NCBI RefSeq assembly: GCF_010509075.1 | Contig: NZ_CP048433.1 | Coordinates: 1,116,001-1,180,000 of the forward strand | DNA length: 64,000 nucleotides | Source of the DNA: Collinsella aerofaciens ATCC 25986 | GTDB taxonomy: Bacteria > Actinomycetota > Coriobacteriia > Coriobacteriales > Coriobacteriaceae | Reading direction: 5' to 3' | Part shown: one piece after another, positions 27,090 through 35,066 of the stretch | How the letters are laid out: each line of letters begins with the position of its first letter | How positions within the stretch are numbered: position 1 is the stretch's first letter | Translations under genes and position numbers: made by a program | Notes under the pieces: model-generated | The model's input: the letters and a program-made list of their open reading frames with translations, nothing else | The model's database searches: none | Told to the model about the DNA's origin: nothing

Positions 27090-30089
27090 CTATTTCTTAA
27101 GGAGATACGGATAGTTGTCGCGCACAGCCCTGATGGTCAGGCGGACGGCCTCGGGAAGGCCGGTGTTGACGGCATCGACCGAGACGGTGCGGACCGTGCC
27201 GGCGACGCGGACCTTAAAGTGGTCCTCGTCCACAGCCAGGAAGCCCTCGTTCTCGGAGTTCTCCATGTCCTGCTCGCTCCAGAACAGGGTGAGCTTGTCC
27301 TTGTAGGGACGGCCCTCCTGGTAGGGACAGAACACGGCGCAGTTGCCGCACTCGTTGCACATGCCATCGACGTGGACGACCTGATGCTTGGCCAGGCCCG
27401 GCACCTTAATTGCCACGTTGGCACGGTTGGGGCACACATCGCAGCAGACCTCGCACACCGAGCCGCAGCCCAGGCAGCGAGTCTTGGTGCAGTTGCGCTT
27501 GTCGCGGCACAGCGACCCCTTGCGCTCGTAGCAAGTGTCCTCGCGGCCGGCCTGCTCGTTGCAGTCGGCGTACTTGTTAAAGTCCACGCCGGCGATGGCG
27601 CGGGCGACCTCGGCGGCATCGGCAATAGCCTCGACCACGGTGGCAGGACCGCGGCGGCAGTCGCCCGCAGCCCAAACGCCCTCGACGCCAGTGGAGGTGG
27701 CGGCAAGGCGGCCGCGACGGTCGTGCTCGACACCCGCGGCATCGTACAGGCTGGCATCGATGCCCTCGCCCACGGCGCAGATCACCGTGGTGGCGGAAAG
27801 CTCGACGGTCTCGCCCGTGGCGACGGGGCTGCGACGGCCGCTTGCATCCGGCTCGCCAAGCTCCATGACGTCGCAGGTCAGCACGGCGCCGTTAAGCGCC
27901 TTGGGGGCCAGCAGCTCGCAGAACTCAACACCATCGGCAAGAGCAAGATCAAGCTCTTCCTCGTCGGCGGGCATCTGCTTCTTGGTGCGGCGATACACCA
28001 GGCGCACGTTCTTCACGCCAGCCAGGCGCTTGGCCACGCGGGCCGCATCCATGGCGGTGTTGCCGGCGCCAATGACCACGACGTCCTCGCCCAGCTCGAG
28101 CTTCTCGCCCCTCTTGGCGGCCTCGAGGAACTCCAGCACGTCGAGCTCGGCATCCTCGCCCAGGCCCGCAGAGCCGGGCATCCAGGCGCCGGTGGCCACG
28201 ACCACGTCGGTAAAGCCCTGGGCCTTGAGCTCGTCAATGGACTCCACGCGGGCATTGAGCTGCACCTTGGCACCAAAGGCCAGGCAGAGCTCGGCATCGT
28301 GGGAGATGTCATCGCTCGCAATGCGGAACTCGGGGATGACGTGACGGACCACGCCGCCGAGCGAATCGCGGGCCTCGAAGATGGTGACGGGCACGCCAGC
28401 GCGCGTCAGGAAGAACGCCGTCGCCAAGCCGGCCGGGCCGCCGCCGATAACGGCAACGTTGCGCTCGCCGTCGTTGGCGATGGCCTGGGCGCGCAGCTTG
28501 GGCAGCACGGCGGTCATGGCCTCGCGGGCGGCCTTGAGCTTGCTGGCGCGGATCTGGGCGCCCTCGGGCTCGTAGAACGCACGCTCGCAGGCACGGCCGC
28601 AGGGATGCGGGCAGATAGTGCCGGTAATGAACGGCAGAGCGTTGCGCTCGATGATGATGTTGAGTGCGTCCTCGTAGCGGCCCTCGTCAACAGCCGCCAA
28701 GTAGGCGGGAATATCCTGCTGGATGGGGCAGCTCGTGCGGCACGGCGTGGTAAAGCAGTCGGAAAGCGGGCTCTTGCCGGCGACCTTGCGGTCGGGCAGC
28801 GGGCGCAGCGGCTTCTTGTATAGCGGGTTGGTGAGCGAATCGGTCTGGATCGCAGTCACAGCCTCGAGAGAGACACCCGCGAACGGCTTGCCGTCCAGAT
28901 CGGTAAACTCGCCGGCCATCTGGCTAAAGCGCTCGTAGCCACCGGGCTTGAGCACGTCGGTCGCCAGGGTAACGGGCCAAATGCCGGCATCGTACAGGGC
29001 GCGGATGTTGTAGACCGTGGCACCGCCAGAGTAGCTAATGCGTAGTTTGCCATCGAACTGCTCGGCAATGCGGCGGGCAGCCTCGATGGTCAGCGAGAAC
29101 AGCGAACGGCCGGACATGTACATCTCGGTGGAGGGCAGCTCGTTCCTCGTCACGTCGACGGGGAACGTGTTGGTCAGCTTGACGCCAAACTCCAGGCCGC
29201 GCTCGGCGCACAGGGCAATCAGGCGCTCGAACATAGGCACGGCATCGGCCCACTGCAGGTCCTCGCGGAAGTGCGTGTCATCGAAGACGATGTAGTCAAA
29301 GCCCAGCTCGTTGAGGCGCTGGCGGGCAAACTCATAGCCCAGCAGCGTGGGGTTGCACTTGATGTAGGTGTTGAGGCCCTTCTCGGTGATCAGATAGGTC
29401 GCGATGCGCTCGATCTCGGCCGGCGGGCAGCCATGCAGCGTGGACTCGGTGATGGAGTTGGACACGCGCGCCGGAATGGACTCGACAAACGCGGCGTCGA
29501 CATGCTCAAACTTGTCCAGGTTGGCGAGCGCCCATGCGCGGCACTCGTTCCAGACGTCGGAGCCGCTGGCGTCCTTCATGCCCTCGATGTAGGCGTCGAC
29601 CTTGGGGCTCTTGATGCCCTCGAGGTCATAGCCCACGGACATGTTAAAGACAAAACCGTCCGGGCTGCCCAGACCGTACTCGCGAGCGATCAGGTGGCAG
29701 GCAAACCATGCCTTCACGTACTCGGCAAAGGCCTGCGGAACCTCGAGCTCGGTCGACCACTCGCAGTTGTAGCACTCGTCCTGTGCCACGATGCAGGGTT
29801 TGTTCACACACTTGGAGAGCTCCTCGCCGTCCATAACCTGAACGGTCTTGAGCTCAAAGAAGCGGGAACCGGCCACATAAGAGGCCACGATGTTCTGGGC
29901 CAGCTGCGTGTTGGGGCCGGCGGCCGGGCCAAACGGAGTCTCGATGCGCTCGTCAAAAATGGGAAGCGCGCCCTCCTGGTTGGTCGTGACCATCTTGCGC
30001 ACGCCAAAGATGGCGCCCTGGGTCTTGTGCTCCTCGATGATCCAGTTCATCAGCTGCGAAAACGGGATCGGCCTCATAATGTCGCTCAT
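27090..30089 (-). CDS. ygfK: YgfK-type Fe-S flavoprotein (putative selenate reductase subunit)
   Basis: 999 residues, close to E. coli YgfK. A dihydroorotate dehydrogenase-like barrel fills about 1-430. A GltD-type Fe-S entry domain has CFTTPCRTSCP and CPHPCGRACE (about 460-530). The FAD site GGGPAGLATAFFL lies near 570 and the NAD(P) site VIGAGNTAMDAARVAKR near 690. The last 120 residues hold ferredoxin clusters (CLGCGSVCEVCCDVCP, CNECGNCAVFCP). The name selenate reductase is historical; genetics in several bacteria link it to purine/urate reduction or oxidation. The ATG at 30089 has GGAGC just upstream; longer frames run through a GC-rich hairpin region. Operon with the ferredoxin and xdhD downstream. 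Confidence 0.9.
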   Translation of the reverse strand: MSDIMRPIPFSQLMNWIIEEHKTQGAIFGVRKMVTTNQEGALPIFDERIETPFGPAAGPNTQLAQNIVASYVAGSRFFELKTVQVMDGEELSKCVNKPCIVAQDECYNCEWSTELEVPQAFAEYVKAWFACHLIAREYGLGSPDGFVFNMSVGYDLEGIKSPKVDAYIEGMKDASGSDVWNECRAWALANLDKFEHVDAAFVESIPARVSNSITESTLHGCPPAEIERIATYLITEKGLNTYIKCNPTLLGYEFARQRLNELGFDYIVFDDTHFREDLQWADAVPMFERLIALCAERGLEFGVKLTNTFPVDVTRNELPSTEMYMSGRSLFSLTIEAARRIAEQFDGKLRISYSGGATVYNIRALYDAGIWPVTLATDVLKPGGYERFSQMAGEFTDLDGKPFAGVSLEAVTAIQTDSLTNPLYKKPLRPLPDRKVAGKSPLSDCFTTPCRTSCPIQQDIPAYLAAVDEGRYEDALNIIIERNALPFITGTICPHPCGRACERAFYEPEGAQIRASKLKAAREAMTAVLPKLRAQAIANDGERNVAVIGGGPAGLATAFFLTRAGVPVTIFEARDSLGGVVRHVIPEFRIASDDISHDAELCLAFGAKVQLNARVESIDELKAQGFTDVVVATGAWMPGSAGLGEDAELDVLEFLEAAKRGEKLELGEDVVVIGAGNTAMDAARVAKRLAGVKNVRLVYRRTKKQMPADEEELDLALADGVEFCELLAPKALNGAVLTCDVMELGEPDASGRRSPVATGETVELSATTVICAVGEGIDASLYDAAGVEHDRRGRLAATSTGVEGVWAAGDCRRGPATVVEAIADAAEVARAIAGVDFNKYADCNEQAGREDTCYERKGSLCRDKRNCTKTRCLGCGSVCEVCCDVCPNRANVAIKVPGLAKHQVVHVDGMCNECGNCAVFCPYQEGRPYKDKLTLFWSEQDMENSENEGFLAVDEDHFKVRVAGTVRTVSVDAVNTGLPEAVRLTIRAVRDNYPYLLKK

Positions 30090-30187
30090 AATGAGCTCCT
30101 CTCTGTAACGCCCGGCGAGACCGCGCGGCGGGCGCAAATACGGTGTAGCGCTAGCACAGCGCCGGCGACCCCGCGGAGGCCGCCTAT

Positions 30188-30224
30188 GCGCGCGCCGGAT
30201 GCGGCGAAACATCCGACGCGCGCG
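30188..30224. other. GC-rich hairpin between ssnA and ygfK
   Basis: GCGCGC and CGGATG pair with CATCCG and CGCGCGC around a CGGCGAAA loop. It lies right after the ssnA stop codon (30239) and has no T-run, so it is more likely an mRNA-stabilising or partial-termination element inside the operon than a full terminator. The remaining gap to 30090 holds only the ygfK ribosome site. Confidence 0.45.
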
Positions 30225-30238
30225 AATCTCCAGTTGGA

Positions 30239-31594
30239 TTAGTACACGCGATCGTTGAGCGTGCTCCAGAGCTTCTTGGACTCGGCCATGGTCCACGCGT
30301 TGATCTTGTCCTCATCGATACCGACAAACTCGCGATCCTTGTACAGGACACGACCGTTGATGATGGTGGTGCGGCAGTTTTTGCCCATCATGCCAAAGAG
30401 CATGTGGCCGTCGATGTTCTCCTCGCTCAGCGGCGTAAAGGGCTTGTAGTCCATAACGATGACGTCGGCGGCGGCGCCGGCCTCGAGCACGCCGAGTTTG
30501 CGATCGAAGTACTTGCTCGCCATCTTGGCGTTGTTCTCGAACAGCATCGTCATGGCCTCGCACCAGCCCACGTTGGGCATGGCGGCGTTGTGGCGCTGAA
30601 TGATCAGGAAGACCTTGAGGCTCTCGAGCATATCGTGGGTGTAGGCGTCGGTGCCCATGCACACGGGGATACCGCGGCGGAAGAACTCGAGCACGGGGGC
30701 GCAGCCCACGGCGTTGCCCATATTGGATTCGGGGTTGTTGACGAGCCAGGTGCCGGACTCCTTGACGATATCCATCTCGGCAGGCGTCACGTGGATGCAG
30801 TGGCCGAGCATGGTGTCGGGACCCAGCAGGTTGTGCTGCAGTAGGCGCTCGACGGGGCTGATGCCGCCGCGGTTGAGGCGGGAGTCCCACACGTCGTTCA
30901 TGCCCTCGCACACATGGATGTGGAAGCCGGTCAGGCCGTTGTTGGCCTCGGCCATCTTGTCCATGGTCTCGTCCGACAGCGTAAAGGTGGCGTGACCGCC
31001 AAACATGGCGGCGATCATGTGGTTATCGTTATCGCGACGCTCCTTGGCGGCCCACTGGGCAAACTCGGCGTTCTCGGCAATGGCCTGGTCGCATTTTTCC
31101 TGGCCGCGACGATCGGAGACCTCGTAGCACAGGCACGAACGCATGCCCAGCTCCTGCGCGGCATCCTTAATGGTAAAGAGGCTTCCCGGGATCTCGCAGA
31201 AGCTCGCATGGTGATCGAAGATCGTGGTGACGCCATCGCGGATGGAGTCAAGAATCGTGGCATAGGCGCTGGCCTTGGTGCCGTCGAGCGTCAGGTTGTC
31301 GTCGATCTTCCACCACTGCTGCTCAAGATTCTCCAGGAAGTTGGTGGGGTTGCAGCCCTTGATGGCAAGGCCGCGGGCCAGACCCGAGTAGATGTGGGTG
31401 TGGCAGTTGATGAGTCCGGGCATGATGAGGTTGCCCTGGGCGTCGACGTACTCGGCATCCGGGTACTTGGCCTTGAGCTCGCACTCGGGGCCCACTTCGA
31501 CGATCGTATCTCCGTCAATGGCGACCGCACCGTTTGGAATGAACGGGGTCTGAGCGTTGCGGGTAAAAACGGAACCGTTAGCGACCAGAAGCAT
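30239..31594 (-). CDS. ssnA: SsnA-type aminohydrolase (amidohydrolase superfamily)
   Basis: 451 residues, metal-dependent amidohydrolase of the guanine deaminase/chlorohydrolase group. The metal-binding NCHTHIYSGLARG (about 63-75), the later histidines in FHIHVCEG and LGHCIHVTP, and the TDAYTHDM aspartate (about 315) are all present. Known from the E. coli ygfK-ssnA-xdhD cluster, where it is thought to deaminate or open a purine-type ring; the exact substrate is unsettled. The ATG at 31594 follows AAGGGA; the ATG six codons earlier has no such site. The 195-bp gap to the permease upstream contains two GC-rich hairpins near 31620-31645 and 31741-31772. Confidence 0.9.
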   Translation of the reverse strand: MLLVANGSVFTRNAQTPFIPNGAVAIDGDTIVEVGPECELKAKYPDAEYVDAQGNLIMPGLINCHTHIYSGLARGLAIKGCNPTNFLENLEQQWWKIDDNLTLDGTKASAYATILDSIRDGVTTIFDHHASFCEIPGSLFTIKDAAQELGMRSCLCYEVSDRRGQEKCDQAIAENAEFAQWAAKERRDNDNHMIAAMFGGHATFTLSDETMDKMAEANNGLTGFHIHVCEGMNDVWDSRLNRGGISPVERLLQHNLLGPDTMLGHCIHVTPAEMDIVKESGTWLVNNPESNMGNAVGCAPVLEFFRRGIPVCMGTDAYTHDMLESLKVFLIIQRHNAAMPNVGWCEAMTMLFENNAKMASKYFDRKLGVLEAGAAADVIVMDYKPFTPLSEENIDGHMLFGMMGKNCRTTIINGRVLYKDREFVGIDEDKINAWTMAESKKLWSTLNDRVY

Positions 31595-31789
31595 GGATGT
31601 TCCCTTCAACATCAGAGGCGGGGTTTGACACCTCTGACATGGCGGAGTGCGAAGCGCCGGCCTACACCGGAAACGGGCCCTCTCCCGTCAACGCTTCACC
31701 AAAGGGACAAACCCTTTGAAGTGCGGCTTGGCGCCGCATGGCGTCGGCGGACGAGGCGATGCGCCCGCCGACGAATAGCACCGAATTGG

Positions 31790-33184
31790 TTACTTCTTGC
31801 TCTCGGGCAAGACCAGATCCACGGCAGCGTCCTTGGCAGCATCGATGTGCTGAGCCACGACCGGCGTCTGCGGAAGGATCAGGTTAAGGACAATAGCCAT
31901 GATGGCGGTGGGGGTTACAGCATTGGAGCCGATGACGGTGGGCACCCAAGTGGGCATACCCTCGCCGGCAAGGCAACCGCTGGCCATCCAGATACCCAGG
32001 CCAAAGACGACGGAGGTACCGACGATGGTGGTGGTGCGCTGCGTGAGGCCCTCGCGGGTGAACATGCGCACGCCGTTCATGGTGATGGTGCCAAAGACAC
32101 CGACGGTCGCGCCGCCGATGACGGGCTGCGGGATAGCGGAAAGGACGGCAGAGAGCTGCGGGAACAGACCGGCGATGGCAAAGACGGCCGCGATGATCAC
32201 AAAGACCCACTTGTTGACGACCTTGTTGGAGCAGATGATGCCCACGTTCTGGCCAAGGGCGCTGGTGGGAAGACCGCCCAGCAGGCCGCCGACCATAGAG
32301 GTGAGGCCCTGGGACACGATAGCGCCGGAGAGCTCGCGCTCGGTGGGCATACGGTCGATGGAGCCCAGGCAGGCGGCGGAGACGTCACCGATAACCTGGA
32401 TGGCAACCATGGGGAACACGACGGCGAGGGTAATGCAGACCTCGGGATCAAACTCGAGCGCGTAGGGCATGAGCTTGGGAAGGGCGAAGACCTGAGCGGT
32501 GGCGACGCTGGAGAAGTCGATCATGCCAAAGGGGATCGAAACGATCATGCCAACGATCATGCCAAAGAACACGGATCCCAGCTTGAGCGTGCCCTTGCCA
32601 AAGTTGGCGAGCGCAAAGACCACGGCGAAGGTGATAAGAGCGACGCACCATGCCTGCGGGGTGCCCCACAGCGGCGTGCCCATACCGCCGGCCATATACT
32701 TGACGGCCGTGGGATACAGCGAAACGCCGATGGAGAAGATGACCGTACCGGTCACGACGGGCGGGAACAGCCACTTGATCTTGCTGTAGGCCAGACCAAA
32801 GAGGACCGCGACGGCACCGCCGACAATCTCGCCGCCCAGCAGCGCACCAAAGCTAAAGCCCGAGGCGCCCATGGCCTGAAGGGCCGGCAGGAACGCGAAC
32901 GAGACGCCCATGACGATGGGCAGGCCGCCGCCGATGCGACGGAAGGGAGCGAACGCCTGAAGGGCCGTGTCGATTGCCGAAAGAATGAGCGCGACCTGAA
33001 TGATGTCGGTACTCTGCTGGCTATTAAAGCCGTAGACGCCGGCCATGATGACCGCCGGGGTAATGATGCCGGCAAACGATGCCAGTACGTGCTGAAGGGC
33101 ACACGGGATCATTTCCTTAACGGGAGGCATGCCTTCGCGAGTGAACAGGGCTTCAGTGCCGTTCGTAACCGTCTCCTGGGTCAT
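31790..33184 (-). CDS. NCS2-family purine (xanthine/uric acid) permease
   Basis: 464 residues with about 12-14 hydrophobic segments. It has the nucleobase-cation symporter-2 fold, including ALQHVLASFAGIITPAVIM near residue 30 and the signature QVIGDVSAACLGSI (about 260-273). The segment GLPTSALGQNVGIICSNKVVNKW matches the UraA/XanQ/YgfU motif with its conserved Q-N-x-G. It imports a purine at the cytoplasmic membrane for the enzymes encoded downstream. Likely first gene of the permease-ssnA-ygfK-Fd-xdhD series. The substrate is inferred from context. Confidence 0.9.
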   Translation of the reverse strand: MTQETVTNGTEALFTREGMPPVKEMIPCALQHVLASFAGIITPAVIMAGVYGFNSQQSTDIIQVALILSAIDTALQAFAPFRRIGGGLPIVMGVSFAFLPALQAMGASGFSFGALLGGEIVGGAVAVLFGLAYSKIKWLFPPVVTGTVIFSIGVSLYPTAVKYMAGGMGTPLWGTPQAWCVALITFAVVFALANFGKGTLKLGSVFFGMIVGMIVSIPFGMIDFSSVATAQVFALPKLMPYALEFDPEVCITLAVVFPMVAIQVIGDVSAACLGSIDRMPTERELSGAIVSQGLTSMVGGLLGGLPTSALGQNVGIICSNKVVNKWVFVIIAAVFAIAGLFPQLSAVLSAIPQPVIGGATVGVFGTITMNGVRMFTREGLTQRTTTIVGTSVVFGLGIWMASGCLAGEGMPTWVPTVIGSNAVTPTAIMAIVLNLILPQTPVVAQHIDAAKDAAVDLVLPESKK

Positions 33185-33535
33185 TTGACCACCAATCCTC
33201 GAAGTAGTTGTTTCGCATCTAACGCTCTATTGTGACGCAGTGCGGGGTTGAGGTTGTGCCTTCGTTGCATATCGTATTAAAGATGATTCTCATTCTCAAT
33301 AATAATTTTTTGTTATCAGACTATTCTTCAGCTGAGATAACGCATTTCCGCAGGTCAGGAAAGTGTCTGGTCAAAATAACATCTAACTTTTCTTTTGGTC
33401 GACCGTTTACCGCCAAATTCCTACCGCTCGTCTGTATTACGCAATGTACCTGCGGACATACGAGATGATGGGCAGCGTGTTACCATGAGAAAAAATTGTT
33501 ATGAACATTTCCGATTTCACCCAAAGGAGTTACCC
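33185..33535. promoter_or_regulatory. divergent AT-rich control region between purine permease and regulator
   Basis: 351-bp low-GC gap. A small inverted repeat GTTATC/GATAAC spans 33312-33341. Near 33281-33301 the minus strand reads GAGAAT-GAGAAT-C-ATC, which resembles the hexamer pattern of Fur-type boxes. No purine riboswitch core was found. The regulator's ribosome site AAAGGAG is at about 33523-33529. Confidence 0.35.
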
Positions 33536-34192
33536 GTGAACGAGACCGTACGTCGCTTTTTGCCGATGGTCGATTTCCTTGAACAGGTGCTCGGCAAAAA
33601 CAGCGAAATCGTGCTGCATGATTTCTCGGATCCCGACCATGCCATTGTCGATATTCGCAACGGTATCGTGAGCGGGCGCAAGATTGGCGGACCCGCTACC
33701 GATCTGGCACTCAAGATTATGCACGATGGTAAATATCGCGATCTGCCGTTCATTACGGGCTACGAAGGCCGCGGCGCCGGCGGCAAGACGCTGGAATCCG
33801 CAACGTACTTCATTCGCGAGGATGACGAGATCGTCGGCATGCTGTGCGTCAACACCGATCTTTCGGCCGTGCGCAACATCAACGCCATGGCCCAGCAGCT
33901 TATGGCCTGCTTCGACGCCGCGCCGGTCCGCACGGAGCCCTCCCCCATCGAGGTCGAAAGCCTTTCGGAGTCCACACAGGAGCTCATCGACCGCAGCATT
34001 TCCGAGCTGCTCGAAAGCCGCGGGCAGGATGTCGCCTCGCTTGGGCAGGCCGACCGCGTGGACGTTATCCGCCATCTCAACGGAAACGGCGTGTTTATGC
34101 TCAAGGGTGCCGTTGCCTGCGCCGCCGCCGCACTTGGAATCTCTGAGCCCAGCGTCTACCGCTATCTGCAAAAGGTCCGCAAGGAGGGCTAG
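33536..34192 (+). CDS. YheO-like PAS-domain transcriptional regulator (second copy)
   Basis: 218 residues from a GTG at 33536 preceded by AAAGGAG. The PAS-type sensor has EIVLHDFSDPDHAIVDIRNG and SGRKIGGPATD (about 22-55); the C-terminal helix-turn-helix is near 165-215 (ACAAAALGISEPSVYRYLQKV). It is homologous in layout and length to the regulator at 859-1512 but clearly diverged. It is divergent from the purine permease, so it probably senses a purine or intermediate and controls that operon; this is inference. A start at 33485 is possible but has a poor ribosome site. Confidence 0.85.
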   Translation: MNETVRRFLPMVDFLEQVLGKNSEIVLHDFSDPDHAIVDIRNGIVSGRKIGGPATDLALKIMHDGKYRDLPFITGYEGRGAGGKTLESATYFIREDDEIVGMLCVNTDLSAVRNINAMAQQLMACFDAAPVRTEPSPIEVESLSESTQELIDRSISELLESRGQDVASLGQADRVDVIRHLNGNGVFMLKGAVACAAAALGISEPSVYRYLQKVRKEG

Positions 34193-34197
34193 CCCGC

Positions 34198-34227
34198 TGA
34201 TCCTTGGGGACGGAGGGAAACGGATCA
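34198..34227 (+). repeat. TGATCC/GGATCA interspersed element, solo copy
   Basis: 30-bp unit that begins TGATCC, has the core GGGGACGGAGG and ends GGATCA, followed by a T-run. It lies just after the regulator stop codon. Same family as 34893-34956 and 42139-42222. Confidence 0.7.
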
Positions 34228-34248
34228 TTTTTGTCGCATCGCTTGACA

Positions 34249-34282
34249 AAAGACCCTGCAGCTCGCACTGCAGGGTCTTTTT
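34249..34282. terminator. bidirectional terminator
   Basis: Perfect 13-bp stem AAAGACCCTGCAG/CTGCAGGGTCTTT around CTCGCA, followed by T residues, between the convergent regulator gene and ridA. Confidence 0.85.
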
Positions 34283-34311
34283 GCATGTCATGTTTAGTTG
34301 TTGCCAACGCC

Positions 34312-34689
34312 CTAGAGAGCGGCGACGACCTCGATCTCGACCAGACCGCCAGCCGGAAGGGCGGCAACCTGGAAGGCGCTGCGCGCGGGGAACGGGGCCT
34401 CGAACTTGGAGGCGTAAATCTCGTTCACAGCGGCGAAGTCGGCGATATCGGCCAGGTAGACCGTGGTCTTGACGACATCGGCAAACGTGGCGCCGGTAGC
34501 GGTCAGCAGGGCCTCGACGTTAGCGAGGGACTGCTTGGCCTGAGCCTCGACACCCTCGGGCATCTTGCCGGTCGCAGGGTCAATGCCCAGCTGGCCGGAC
34601 AGGAACACCATGTTGCCGGTCTGGATACCGGGGGAATAGGGGCCGATGGCTGCGGGTGCGTTATCGGAAGACACGACGGTCTTGCTCAT
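34312..34689 (-). CDS. ridA: RidA-family enamine/imine deaminase
   Basis: 125 residues, the standard YjgF/YER057c/UK114 length. It hydrolyses reactive enamine and imine intermediates made by PLP enzymes to keto acids and ammonia. The N-terminal APAAIGPYSPGI and C-terminal ARSAFQVAALPAGGLVEIEVVA with the conserved R and E are present. Together with a PLP lyase (dpaL) elsewhere in the window it would deal with 2-aminoacrylate. The ATG at 34689 follows a GGAGAAA site; upstream in-frame codons have no ribosome site. Confidence 0.93.
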   Translation of the reverse strand: MSKTVVSSDNAPAAIGPYSPGIQTGNMVFLSGQLGIDPATGKMPEGVEAQAKQSLANVEALLTATGATFADVVKTTVYLADIADFAAVNEIYASKFEAPFPARSAFQVAALPAGGLVEIEVVAAL

Positions 34690-35066
34690 GTTTTTCTCCT
34701 TACGATCAAATAGAGAGCGTGAGCGCGGCGTTCGCACCGGGAGGCACAGTTCGGTCTGAACACCGCGCTTGATTGGGATAGTAGGGGATGATTTTGCGCT
34801 GTGCAAGATTATTATCACATTGCGAGAATATTTTATCGCCCAACGGCGCGTACGGGCCGATGAACGGCGTGACCGGCGACGTGCCCGAATACTGATCCCT
34901 TTTCCTCCGTCCCCTTCGGATCACGTGATCCCTTAGGGACGGAGGAAAAGGGATCATTTTTACATGAGAGGCTGCTGAAGACTTTGTCCTGCTTAGGCTG
35001 CGGGCATCGCCTGCCGCGACTGCACCACTATACTTTTGAGTATCTGAGCATTTTGAAAGGCAGGAT
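34690..35066. other. 377-bp intergenic region
   Basis: Divergent gap between ridA and the U32 gene. It holds the inverted pair of TGATCC elements (34893-34956) and AT-rich promoter-like DNA near 34800-34840 for ridA. The U32 ribosome site AAAGGCAGG is at about 35055-35063. No gene is seen. Confidence 0.6.
34893..34956. repeat. TGATCC/GGATCA interspersed element, two copies head to head
   Basis: Copy 34893-34923 is on the minus strand and copy 34926-34956 on the plus strand, separated by CG. Their outer 21 bases are exact complements (34893-34913 with 34936-34956), so the pair folds into one long hairpin whose tip is GGATCACGTGATCC. Confidence 0.75.

Noticed and set aside
24400-29600. Long open frames opposite xdhD and ygfK (for example 25087-26907 and 27219-28823, plus strand)
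   Set aside because: Shadow frames produced by high-GC codon usage; they lack ribosome sites and family motifs, while the minus-strand proteins are clearly recognisable.
33185-33480. Purine riboswitch before the NCS2 permease
   Set aside because: No conserved purine-riboswitch junction or paired loop motifs could be found on the minus strand; the region is AT-rich with only short inverted repeats.
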